Shown here piece by piece: positions 55,420-64,000 of a stretch of DNA of 64,000 nucleotides. The notes below the pieces were generated by a model, which did not search any database, was not told the origin of the DNA, and worked only from the letters and a program-made list of their open reading frames with translations. The stretch is from CALMEC01 sp963777565 (GTDB lineage Bacteria; Actinomycetota; Thermoleophilia; Miltoncostaeales; Miltoncostaeaceae). Position 1 is the first letter of the stretch; the number at the start of each line of letters is the position of its first letter. Where the stretch lies: positions 310,001 to 374,000 of the forward strand of contig CAVZQZ010000009.1 of NCBI GenBank assembly GCA_963777565.1, read 5' to 3'. Both the position numbers and the translations under genes were made by a program.

Positions 55420-56758
55420 GAAGGTCACCTCCATCACCTGCACGTTTTTGCAACCGGGCTACCAACTCCTGCCCGAGCCGCGTGATGTCGCCGGCCCCGA
55501 CGGTGAGCACGAGATCGCCGGAGCGCAGCTCGGGCTCGACGAGATCGAGGGCGTCGTCGAGACCGGCGGCGGCGATCGCCGTGGTCGGGGGCGCGATGGC
55601 GTCGGCGACGTCCCGGCCGGTGATCGACGGGTCGTACGGCTCGCGGGCGGCGTAGATCTCGGACACGACCACCAGGTCGGCCGCCGAGAGCGCCTCGGCG
55701 AACTCCGGCAGCAGCGCCTGGGTGCGCGAGTACAGGTGTGGCTGGAAGATCACGACGATCCGCCCCTCGTGCCCCTCCCGCGCCGCGGCGAGCGTCGCGG
55801 CGATCTCCACCGGGTGGTGCGCGTAGTCGTCCACCACCCGCACCCCCGCCGCCTCGCCGCGCAGCTCGAACCGCCGCCCGACTCCGGCGAACCCGGCGAG
55901 CCGGGCCGCGGCGATCTCGGGTGCGACGCCGCACCAGTCGGCGAGCAGGATCGCGCAGGCGGCGTTGTCGCGGTTGTGCCGTCCCGGCACGGCGAGCCGA
56001 AGGTCCACGTCCCGGCCGTCGGCGAACACCAGCCTGTCCGGCTCGACGCGGCAATCGGCGCCGTCGCCCACGACCCGCACCGCGCAGCGAGCGGCTTCGG
56101 CGACGGCCTGCGCGCGCCGGTCGGGCCCGACGACCAAGAGCCCCTCGGCCGGGAGGCGCCCGACGAACTCGCGGAAGACCTCTTCGACCTCCTCGATGCT
56201 GGCGTAGGTGGCGTGGTGGTCGTGGTCGACGTTCAGCAGGATCGCGGCCTCGGGCGCGAGGTCGAGGAGCGAGCGATCGCTCTCGTCGGCCTCGGCCACG
56301 AACCAGGGGCCCTCCCCCCACACCGCCCCGGTCCCGCCACCTCCGGGCACGGTCGCGCCGATGCACGCCGACGCGTCTCCGAGGGCGAGCGCCAGCATCG
56401 CGCTGGTCGTCGACTTGCCGTGAGCGCCCGCGACCGCCAGTCCCCGACGGCCGGCCATGAGCTCCGCGAGCAGCTGCGCCCGGTGGATCACCGGCAGGCC
56501 CGCGGCCCGGGCGCGGACGAGCTCCGGGTTGTCCGGGGCGATCGCGGTGGACACGACCACCGTCTCGGTGCCGGGCGGCATGGCATCGGCCGAGTGGCCC
56601 GCGACCGCGCGAACGCCCAGGTCGCGCAGCGCGACGAGCACCTCGGAGTCGTCGCGATCGGTACCGCTGATCGTGTATCCCGCCTGCGCCGCAAGCCGTG
56701 CCAGCCCGCTCATGCCTGCGCCGCCGATGCCGACGAGGTGAATCCGGCGCGGCCTCAT
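55400..56758 (-). CDS. murC: UDP-N-acetylmuramate-L-alanine ligase
   Basis: Adds the first amino acid of the peptidoglycan stem. 452 aa. Rossmann-type N-terminus RIHLVGIGGAGMSGLARL, ATP P-loop VAGAHGKSTTSAML, EADESDRS, NVDHDHHATY and VDDYAHHPVEI. Frame intact. The ATG at 56758 forms ATGA; the embedded TGA is the expected murG stop but is in a third frame (see murG). Confidence 0.95.
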   Translation of the reverse strand: MRPRRIHLVGIGGAGMSGLARLAAQAGYTISGTDRDDSEVLVALRDLGVRAVAGHSADAMPPGTETVVVSTAIAPDNPELVRARAAGLPVIHRAQLLAELMAGRRGLAVAGAHGKSTTSAMLALALGDASACIGATVPGGGGTGAVWGEGPWFVAEADESDRSLLDLAPEAAILLNVDHDHHATYASIEEVEEVFREFVGRLPAEGLLVVGPDRRAQAVAEAARCAVRVVGDGADCRVEPDRLVFADGRDVDLRLAVPGRHNRDNAACAILLADWCGVAPEIAAARLAGFAGVGRRFELRGEAAGVRVVDDYAHHPVEIAATLAAAREGHEGRIVVIFQPHLYSRTQALLPEFAEALSAADLVVVSEIYAAREPYDPSITGRDVADAIAPPTTAIAAAGLDDALDLVEPELRSGDLVLTVGAGDITRLGQELVARLQKRAGDGGDLHGLGAP

Positions 56759-57824
56759 CGCGGCGGCGAGCTCGTGCACCGCCGCCGCGATGGCCTCGGC
56801 GGCATCGGGCCGCCCGACGGTGCGGGCGGCGTCGGCCATCGCGTCCAGGCGGCCCTGGTCGGACAGCAGCTCGCCGACGAGCGCGCGCAATGCGCTCGGC
56901 GGTGCACTCCCGGTCGGGCACCACCACCGCCGCCCCGGCATCGACGAGCCACCGCGCGTTCTTGGTCTGGTGATCGGCCGTGGCGTGCGGATACGGCACG
57001 AGGATCGCCGGCCGGCCGATCGCGGCGAGCTCGAATACCGAGCCGCCCGCACGGGAGACCACCAGATCGGCGGCGGCGACGGCGCTGGGGAAGTCGTCGA
57101 GGTACCCGAGCAGCCGGTAGCGCGGCCCGGGGGTTCGATCCCGAAGGAGCTCGCGGACCTCGTCGACCTGGCGCGCGCCCGCGACGTGGATCAGCTCGAA
57201 GGGCGGGCCGTCGCCGAACGCGCCGGCGACCGCGTGGTTGATGGTCCGCGCACCCTGGCTGCCGCCGACCACCAGCACGCAGCGGGCGTCGGCCGGGATG
57301 CCGAGCGCGGCCCGGCCGGCGTCCCGAGTCGCGTTGCGCACCTCGCCGCCCACGGGCCGTCCGGTGACCAGGTACTTCGATCCGGTCCGGTCGGCGATCG
57401 GAAACGCCAGCGCCACCCGCCGGGCCAGCGGCGCTGCGAGACGGTTTGCCATCCCCAGATGCGAGTCCGCCTCCGTCAGCAGCACGGGCACGCGCAGCAG
57501 CCAGGCGGCCAGGGCGACCGGCCCGGCGACATACCCCCCGCCGCCGATGACGACCTGCGCGCGGCGTCGGCGAATGGCGCGCATCGCACGGGGCACGGCG
57601 AGCACCGCGAGCCCGACGGTGCGGAGGTTCCCGAGCGTGAGGCGACGCTCGATCCCGCTCATGGGGATGACGTCCTCCTCGATGCCGGCGGCGGCGACCA
57701 GGCCGGCGCCGCTGCCCTTCCCGGTCCCGATGAAGCTGACGAGCGTCCCGTCAGCTCGCAATGCGTCGGCGATCGCGAGGGCCGGCTTGACGTGTCCGGC
57801 CGTCCCCCCCGCCGCGATGATCAC
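56755..57824 (-). CDS. murG: MurG glycosyltransferase (lipid II synthesis), 3' frame disturbed
   Basis: Transfers GlcNAc to lipid I. IIAAGGTAGHVKPALAIADAL, GGGGYVAGPVALAAWLL, LTEADSHLGMANRL, GGSQGARTINHAV and VSRAGGSVFELAAIGRPAILVPYP (in parts) are diagnostic. An extra base near 56886 breaks the frame after CTAERI; the correct continuation is RALVGELLSDQGRLDAMADA. After this single repair the frame runs without a stop into MurC. One more insertion in the last 40 codons would put it on the TGA of the ATGA at murC and give exactly 356 codons. GTG start at 57824. Confidence 0.9.
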
Positions 57825-58998
57825 CCGTGCTGGATGCGGGCCGGGAGCGCTTCGCGGCAACCGAGGATCCTCCTCGCGAGATGTTGACCAGGATTCCAAC
57901 GCTGGCAAGGAATACCACGAGACTGGTGCCGCCCGCGGAGACGAAGGGCAGCGGAACGCCGGTGACCGGCATCGCGCCGAACACCTGACCGAGGTTCACG
58001 GTGGCCTGGATGCAGATGAGGGCGGTGATCCCCGTGGCCAGTAACCGGCGGTGGATGTCCTTGGCCTTGAGGGCGATGCGGAAGCCGGCGATCGCGATCA
58101 CGACGAACGCCGCGATCAGCACGAAGAGCCCGATCAGTCCGAGTTCCTCGCCGATGATCGCACCGATCATGTCGGTCTGCGCCTCGGGCAGGTAGAAGTT
58201 CTTCTGGATGCTGTTGCCGAGGCCGCGCCCGAACAGCCCTCCGGATCCGATCGCGATCTGGGACTGCACGATCTGGAACCCGTCGCCGGTCGGATCGGCC
58301 CAGGGGTTCAGGAAGGTCTCGACGCGGGCGCGCTGGTACGGGAAGGACACGAGCAACAGGAGCACGAGACCGCCGACCGCGCCGGCGACCACGCCGAGCT
58401 TGCGCATCGGCGCGCCGGCGACGAACAGCATTGCGAACGCGGTCATCACGACGGCGCCCGTCGTGCCCAGGTCGGGCTCGATCACGATCAGGAGCCCGAG
58501 GAATCCGGTGAGCACCAGGTACGGCGTGAGCCCGCCGGGCTCGGAGAGCCGCCGCTGGTTCTTGGCGACCATCATCGCGATCCACAAGACGAGCGCGATC
58601 TTCGCGAGCTCGGACGGCTGCAGTTGGATCGGCCCGAACGCGAGCCAGCGCCGGGCCCCGTTCACGACGACGCCGATGCTCGGCACGAGCACCATCATGA
58701 GCAGGAAGATCGACGTCCCGACCGCAGCCGGGGCGACTCGCCGGAAGAAGTCCGTGCGAACCCGGGCCACCAGGCCGAGCACGATGAACCCGAGGATCGC
58801 GTAGGTGAGCTGACGCCGAACCTGGCTGATCGGATCGCCGCCCACGATCACCGCGCGGGCGCTTGTGACGGAGTAGACCATCACCAGACCGAGGCAGACG
58901 AGGAAGACCACGGCCCCCAGCAGCAGGCGTTCGTTGCGGATTTTGGCGAGTCGGGAGCCGCGTCCCGTCGCCCGGGTCGTCGATGGAGGGGGCACCAC
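57751..58998 (-). CDS. ftsW: Lipid II polymerase / division protein FtsW (SEDS family)
   Basis: Membrane glycosyltransferase of the SEDS family, 415 aa, about ten helices. Signature blocks: QLQPSELAKIALVLW, EPDLGTTGAVVMTAF, EELGLIGLFVLI and the terminal GVPLPFVSAGGTSLV. The C-terminus as read overlaps murG by 74 bases. A frame change near 57860 would instead end it on the GTGA overlap with murG (tail ending ARIQHG), so the last 35 residues are uncertain. GTG start. Confidence 0.92.
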   Translation of the reverse strand: MVPPPSTTRATGRGSRLAKIRNERLLLGAVVFLVCLGLVMVYSVTSARAVIVGGDPISQVRRQLTYAILGFIVLGLVARVRTDFFRRVAPAAVGTSIFLLMMVLVPSIGVVVNGARRWLAFGPIQLQPSELAKIALVLWIAMMVAKNQRRLSEPGGLTPYLVLTGFLGLLIVIEPDLGTTGAVVMTAFAMLFVAGAPMRKLGVVAGAVGGLVLLLLVSFPYQRARVETFLNPWADPTGDGFQIVQSQIAIGSGGLFGRGLGNSIQKNFYLPEAQTDMIGAIIGEELGLIGLFVLIAAFVVIAIAGFRIALKAKDIHRRLLATGITALICIQATVNLGQVFGAMPVTGVPLPFVSAGGTSLVVFLASVGILVNISRGGSSVAAKRSRPASSTGDHRGGGDGRTRQAGPRDRRRIAS

Positions 58999-59133
58999 CC
59001 TTTGGAGTTCGACACCCGGACCCCGGCCCCTTGCGCCGGAGGAGGAAAGTGGGGATCGGCGAGGGACGCAAGTCCCCTCGGCCGAGCCCGATTGCGACCC
59101 GCCGGAGGTGGACGGTCACGCCCGCTCCCCTGC

Positions 59134-60456
59134 CTACGAAATCCTTGCGTCGCCGGGCACCGCTCCGGGGAGCCCGTGGACGGCCGCGCGGAAGTCCGCG
59201 CCGCGCTCCTCGAAGCTCGAATACTGGTCGAAGCTGGTGCAGGCGGGGGCGAGCAACACGACGTCCCCGGCGCGGGCGGCGGCCGCGGCGGCGGCGACGG
59301 CTTCGGCGATCGTCGCGACCCGCTCGGCCGGGATCCCCTCCCCGGCGAACACCTCGGCGATCTCACCCGCTGCCTCGCCGACCAGATACCCCCGCATCAC
59401 GACGCCGCGAGCCGCATCGGCCAGGGGCGCGAACGGGGTGCCCTTGGCCCGACCGCCGGCGATGAGATGCACCCGCTCCGGATAGGCGTCGAGCGCCGCG
59501 ATCGCCGCGTCGGGGTTGGTGGCCTTGGAGTCGTTGATATAGCGCACGCCGCCGATCTCGGCGACCAGCTCGAGCCGGTGTTCGACGCCTGGGAAGCTCG
59601 CGAGCCCACGGGCAAGGTCGACGGGACCGGCGCCGGCGTGCGCGGCGAGCGCGACCGCGGCCATCGCGTTTTCGCGGTTGTGGCGGCCGCGCAGCGACAC
59701 CGCAGTCCATAGGGCGACCAGGCCGAGGTCGATGTGGTGCAAACCGCCGTCGGCCCAGGCGACGGCGCCGGGAGCCGGCGCCCCGTCGTCCACGTGGCCC
59801 ACGCGCCCGTGGCCGGTCGGCGCGATGCCACGCGGCAGGACGCTCAGATCGGCCGGGCCCTGGTTCTCGAAGATGCGCAGCTTGGCGGCGAGGTACGCGT
59901 CGAGGTCGCGGTGGCGGTCGAGGTGATCGGGGCTCACGTTCAGGAGCACCGCGGCGCGCGGGTGGAACGTGTCGATGTCCTCGAGCTGGAAGCTGGAGCA
60001 CTCGACGACGAGCCATGTCGCGGGATCGACCTCCCCCACCAGCCCGCAGAGCGGCGTGCCCTGGTTGCCGCACGCGAGGGCGGGGATGCCCGCGCCGTTC
60101 AGCAGGTGGGCGGTGAGCTCGGTGGTCGTGGTCTTGCCGTTCGTGCCGGTCACCGCGATTAGCGGGTTCTGCAGGTGGCGCGCCGCCAGCTCGACCTCGC
60201 TGATGACGGGTACACCGCTGGCGCGTGCCGCGGCCACGGGCGTCGCGTCGCCGGGAACGCCGGGGCTCTTGACGACGAGGTCGACGTCCGGCACCGCCGC
60301 GTCGGACGGTGCGATGACCTCGACGCCCGCCGTCACGAGCTCGGGCACGTCGACCGCGGCGGCGTCGACTGCGACCACCTCGTGTCCCTGCCGCGCCAGG
60401 AGGAGCGCTGCCGATCGCCCCGACCTAGCGAGCCCGACGACGAGGATCCGGCTCAT
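59134..60456 (-). CDS. murD: UDP-N-acetylmuramoylalanine-D-glutamate ligase
   Basis: Adds D-Glu to UDP-MurNAc-L-Ala. 440 aa. N-terminal SRILVVGLARSGRSAALLLA, VVKSPGVPG, P-loop AVTGTNGKTTTTEL, ECSSFQLEDI, NVSPDHLDRH, GRHNRENAMAA and YINDSKATNPDA. Frame intact. ATG overlaps the mraY stop as ATGA. Confidence 0.95.
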   Translation of the reverse strand: MSRILVVGLARSGRSAALLLARQGHEVVAVDAAAVDVPELVTAGVEVIAPSDAAVPDVDLVVKSPGVPGDATPVAAARASGVPVISEVELAARHLQNPLIAVTGTNGKTTTTELTAHLLNGAGIPALACGNQGTPLCGLVGEVDPATWLVVECSSFQLEDIDTFHPRAAVLLNVSPDHLDRHRDLDAYLAAKLRIFENQGPADLSVLPRGIAPTGHGRVGHVDDGAPAPGAVAWADGGLHHIDLGLVALWTAVSLRGRHNRENAMAAVALAAHAGAGPVDLARGLASFPGVEHRLELVAEIGGVRYINDSKATNPDAAIAALDAYPERVHLIAGGRAKGTPFAPLADAARGVVMRGYLVGEAAGEIAEVFAGEGIPAERVATIAEAVAAAAAAARAGDVVLLAPACTSFDQYSSFEERGADFRAAVHGLPGAVPGDARIS

Positions 60457-61465
60457 CCCTGCAGGTCGCGGAAGAACAGCGTGAACCCGATCGCGGCGAG
60501 GATCGCGGCGATCAGCCAGAAGCGGACGATGATCTTCGTCTCGCTCCAGGCGGCCATCTCGAAGTGGTGGTGGATCGGCGTCATCAGGAAGACCCGGCGG
60601 CGGAAGCGCTTGAACACGATGACCTGGACGATGACCGACAGCGCCTCGACCACGAAGATGCCGCCGATCACGACCAGCAGGATCTCGGTCTTCGTCATGA
60701 CCGCCATCGCGGCGATCGCCCCGCCCAGCGCGTACGAGCCGGTGTCGCCCATGAACACGGCCGCCGGGAACGAGTTGAACCACAGGAAGCCGAGGCACGC
60801 GCCGACCAGCGTCGCGCCGAAGATCGCCAGGTCGCGCTGACGCGGGCTGTTCTCGGACTGGCTCGCCACGAAGGCGATGCCGGTGTAGGAGAGCAGCACG
60901 ATCGCCGCCGATGCCGGCGGCGAGGCCGTCGAGGCCGTCGGTGAGGTTGACCGCGTTCGCCGCGCCGGCGACGACCAGGAAGACGATCACGAAGAACGCG
61001 ACCGACGCCGATCTCGAAGCGACTCGTTCGCGCACCGGGATGTGGAGGGTCGTCGGCGAGCCCGACGACCCGCACCGCGACGATCACGAGCACCAGCGAG
61101 ACGATGGCCAGCAGGCAGCATCCGCCAGCGCCCGGACAGCCCGCAGCGAGCGCTTCTTGCACGATCTTCATGAAGTCGTCGAGCGAAGCCGATCGGCCCC
61201 GCACGCCAGCGTGGTCGAACAGCACGAGCATCGCCTCGGTGCTGCGGCTCGACAGGATCACGAACGGCAGGGTGGTCGCGACGCAGGATCAGGAGGCCGC
61301 CCATCGTGGGGGTGCCCTGCTTCTCGGCGTGGGCGTCGGGGATCAGGCCCGGCGGCCCGCACGAACTGGCCGACCTCGTTGGCGCCGCAGCCAGGCGATG
61401 AACTTGGGGCCCAGGAACATCAGCAGCGTCGCCGCGCAGATGGCGGCGATCAGGACGCGGGGCAC
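60453..61465 (-). CDS. mraY: Phospho-MurNAc-pentapeptide transferase MraY (about 11 single-base insertions)
   Basis: Makes lipid I in the membrane. The protein can be rebuilt: FLGPKFIAWLRRNEVGQFVR, QGTPTMGGLLIL, DDFMKIVQ, NAVNLTDGLDGLAAG, FMGDTGSYALGG and the C-terminal IHHHFEMAAWSETKIIVRFW. Extra bases lie near 60909, 61058, 61115, 61141, 61157, 61183, 61196, 61215, 61285, 61350 and 61381. Removing 11 leaves 334 codons, the normal MraY size. Start taken as GTG 61465; a CTG at 61453 (CTGA) is an alternative. Confidence 0.88.
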
Positions 61466-62799
61466 GCGGCCGCCCTCCGCGGGCGCGATGACGGCGCGCG
61501 ACGCGCTCCAGGGCGCATCGATCGCGATCCCTTCAGCAGCACGACGTCGCCCGGCGCGGAGCAGCGCCGGGACCGCGTCCACGGCCTCGTCGACGGTCGG
61601 CGAGTGGATCGCCTCGACGCCGGTCGCGCCCTCCACGTACGCCGCCGGCGCGCTCGCCCGACGCCGATCGAGCAGGTCGATGCCGGCCGCGCCCGCCGCC
61701 TCGCCGATCTCGCGGTGGTAGGCGCGCCTCGTCGGGGCCGAGCTCCATCATGTCCGCGAGCACGGCCACCCGCCGGCCCGTCGCGGCCGGCCAGGTCGGC
61801 GAGCGCCGCGCGCATCGCGATGCGGGTTGGCGTTGTAGCAGTCCTCGATCAGGGTGCCGCCCACCGCGAGCGGGCGCTCTTGCCCGCGCATCGCCGAGAG
61901 CGCGACCTCGACGCGGGCCCCTTCGGCCGGCACGCGGCCGAGCGCCCGGCAGCAGGCGAGCGCGGCGGCCGCGTCGCCGCAGCTCCCAGGCCTTGCTCAG
62001 GCTCAGGTCGAGGTCGAGGTCGGGGTCGTCGCCGAACTCGCACGACCCTCACCCGCGGGTCGAGGGTTGCGAGATGTCGGCTCGCAGCAGCGGCTCGTCC
62101 GGCGGGCACGACCGCGACCCCGCCGGGTCGCAGCGCCGCGAGGATCTCGGCCTTGGCCGCGGCGACCGCCTCGACGGTGCCGAGCAGCTCGAGGTGCACC
62201 GGGCCGATGGAGGTGATGCAGGCCGACGTCCGGCGGCGCGAGGGCCGCGAGCTCGGCGATCTGACCGAGGCCGCGCATGCCCATCTCCACCACCGCGACC
62301 TCGGTGCCCTCGGCGAGCGCCATGAGCGACATCGGGCACGCCGATCTCGGTGTTGCGGTTGCCGGGCGTTCCCTCGACCGCGCACCCCGGCCGCGCGGAG
62401 CATCGCGACGAGGATGTCCTTGGTGGTGGTCTTGCCGGTGGCGCCGGTGATGCCGACCACCCGGGCGCCGCTGCGCTCGAGGGCGAGGCGCCCGGCCGCC
62501 TGCAGCACCGCGAGCGGGACTTCGCGACGATCACCGGCCGGCGCATCGCCTGCGCAGGTCGCCCTCGATCCAGCGCCATGCCGACTCGCTCACCACGGCG
62601 GCCGCGGCGCCGTCGCGCAGGGCGTCGGCGGCGTGCTGGCCGCCGTCGGCGATCTCGCCCCGCAGCCCCACGAAGAGGGCTCCCGGCACGACCTCGCGCG
62701 AGTCGACGCAGGCGCCGTCGATCTCGTCGGAGGCGAGCCCACCGGCATGTACGCGCCTCCGGTCGCCGCCTTCAGGAGCTCGTTGACCGTGAGCCTCAC
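61466..62799 (-). CDS. murF: MurF, UDP-MurNAc-tripeptide-D-Ala-D-Ala ligase (many frame breaks)
   Basis: Final cytoplasmic peptidoglycan precursor ligase. Segments found across three frames: RLTVNELLKA, DSREVVPGALFVGLRGE, P-loop GITGATGKTTTKDILVAML, GNRNTEIGVP, EMGMRGLGQIAELA, SIGPVHLELLGTVEAVA and GDVVLLKGSRSMR. The order is collinear, so the gene is complete but riddled with single-base insertions. The 3' end cannot be fixed because the frame is uncertain just before mraY. GTG start 62799 overlaps the murE stop (GTGA). Confidence 0.82.
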
Positions 62800-64000
62800 G
62801 CGACTCGCCCCCAGCACCTCGCGCGCCACCTCCCGGTCGTCGAAGGGCGTCACCACCCCGTTGCGCTCCTGGCCCTGCTCGTGCCCCTTGCCCGCGATCA
62901 CGACGACGTCGCCGGCCGAGGCGCGCTCCGCGGCGCAGCGCGATCGCGCGCGCGCCGGTCGGCCTCGACAACGAGCTCGCGCCGGACCCTCGGCGGCGCC
63001 GACGAGGATCTCGGCGATGATCGCGTCGGGGTCCTCGGTGCGCGGGTTGTCGGAGGTCACGACGGCGACGTCGGCGAGGCCCCGTGCGACGTCCGCCCAT
63101 CTGCGGGCGCTTGCCGCGGTCGCGGTCGCCGCCGCAGCCGAACACCACGATGAGACGCCGACCCTCGGGCACGAGCTCGCGGGCCGCGCGCAGCACGTTG
63201 TCGAGCGAGTCGGGCGTGTGCGCGTAGTCGACGATCACCTGGAACGGCTGGCCCCGCGTCGACCGGCCTCGAAGCGCCCGGGCACGCCCGGCCACCGCGG
63301 CGATGCCGCGGGCCACGGCGTCGTGGGCGAGGCCGAGCAGCTCGCCGACGGCGACGACGCCGGTGAGGTTGGAGAGGTTGAAGCGCCCCCGCAGGCGGAC
63401 TCGCGATCGCGAACTGGCCCGCGAGGGGTCTGCGATGCGCGCCGTGATACCCGTGCGTCGACTGCCGGACGTCCACCGGGTGCACGTCGGCGTCACGCTC
63501 GACGGCGAAGCCCAGGGCGCCCGACTCGACGGCCAGGCGGCGCCCGAACTCGTCGTCGAGGTTCGCGGCGCCGGGCGGGTCGGCCCCCTCGTCCGGCGGG
63601 ACGCATGAACAGGGCCCGCTTGGCGAGGTAGTAGTCCTCGACGTCGGGGTGGTAGTCGAGGTGGTCGCGGGTGAGGTTGGTGAACAGGGCCGCGGCGAAG
63701 CGGATGCCCGCCACCCGTCGCTGCGCCAGCGCGTGGGAGGAGACCTCCATCGCGCAGGCCGTGTCGCCGGCGTCGCGCATCCGGGCGAGGAGTCGCTGCA
63801 GATCGACGCTTTCGGGCGTGGTGTGGATGACCGGCTCCACCTGTCCGCCCACGCGGGCCTCGATCGTTCCGATGAGGCCGGCCCGGATGGCCGGCGGCCT
63901 CGAGGATTGCGCGGAGCAGGAATGCGGACGTGGTCTTGCCGTTGGTGCCGGTGACGCCGACGACCACGAGGTCGTCGGAGGGGCGACCGGAGAGCTCCGC
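62796..64000 (-). CDS. murE: MurE, UDP-MurNAc-tripeptide synthetase (5' end beyond window, many frame breaks)
   Basis: Adds the third stem residue. Segments in collinear order: P-loop VVVGVTGTNGKTTSAFLLRAI at the window edge (shortened reading VGVTGTNGKTTSAFLL), HTTPESVDLQRLL, CAMEVSSHALAQRRVAGIRF, FTNLTRDHLDYH, then RFNLSNLTGVVAVGELLGLA, IVDYAHTPDSLDNVL, FGCGGDRDRGKRPQM, TSDNPRTEDP (the diamino-acid-specific DNPR motif) and VVIAGKGHEQGQE. DNPR points to meso-diaminopimelate as the added residue. Single-base insertions recur throughout. Confidence 0.88.

Noticed and set aside
60905..64000. Programmed frameshifting in the mur genes
   Set aside because: Break sites share no slippery sequence or downstream structure and occur at irregular spacing of 13-150 bases, too many for any known recoding system.

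Overview
The window is a high-GC bacterial chromosome segment, almost certainly from an actinobacterium and most like class Thermoleophilia (Solirubrobacterales/Gaiellales type). The taxon is an inference. It rests on the strong G/C bias at third codon positions, frequent GTG/TTG starts, a division cluster with ftsQ next to ftsZ and no ftsA, an FtsZ ending in an acidic run plus VPSFLRDR, a geranylgeranyl-reductase family protein, and a DLW-39-like mini-protein. Most of the window is housekeeping DNA. No CRISPR array, insertion sequence, integrase or prophage gene was seen.

Layout. 1-6.1 kb (minus): the 5' part of rex, then a tightly coupled operon of family-4 uracil-DNA glycosylase, tsaE, tsaB, rimI, tsaD and a secreted subtilisin-like protease. 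6.4-8.5 kb (plus): panC-panD-panB, the pantothenate branch of CoA synthesis. 8.5-14.2 kb: fumC, an M20 peptidase, an MMPL transporter and a frameshifted membrane protein. 14.2-29.1 kb: a DNA-repair and replication group (uvrA, uvrB, polA) mixed with coaE, rpsA, a lytic transglycosylase, a DUF4395-thioredoxin fusion and small enzymes. 29.2-30.8 kb: an ACT-domain malic enzyme and tRNA-Leu(CAA). 30.8-39.8 kb is the most accessory-looking part: a DUF2252 protein, an arylsulfatase, an aquaporin, a PrmC-like methyltransferase with a broken active-site motif, an SRPBCC protein coupled to a quinone oxidoreductase, and two small membrane proteins. 39.8-45.6 kb: an FMN-binding protein, dnaG, nth, a menaquinone/geranylgeranyl-type reductase and a secreted repeat protein. 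45.6-64 kb is one 18-kb minus-strand block: murE-murF-mraY-murD-ftsW-murG-murC-murB-ftsQ-ftsZ, running on into gcvT-gcvH-gcvPA-gcvPB and ending with an orphan adenine-type DNA methyltransferase.

Gene coupling is extreme. Most adjacent operon genes overlap by four bases of the form NTGA, where NTG is the next start and TGA the previous stop. In at least two places N is C, which implies CTG initiation (tsaE and the quinone oxidoreductase).

Sequence quality is uneven and changes the annotation. The sulfatase (32.36-34.72 kb), murB, murG and everything from about 60.9 kb to the window end carry clusters of single-base insertions and hardly any deletions. Removing them restores full-length proteins. 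A few other sites (13.68, 14.03, 53.1 and 53.3 kb) look like single-base losses. Because essential genes are affected, I treat these as base-calling errors and not pseudogenes, and give each such gene as one feature. The apparent in-frame MurG-MurC fusion is best explained the same way.

The features most worth following up are the PglX-like methyltransferase coupled to the glycine-cleavage operon, the CTG starts, and several uncharacterised small proteins.
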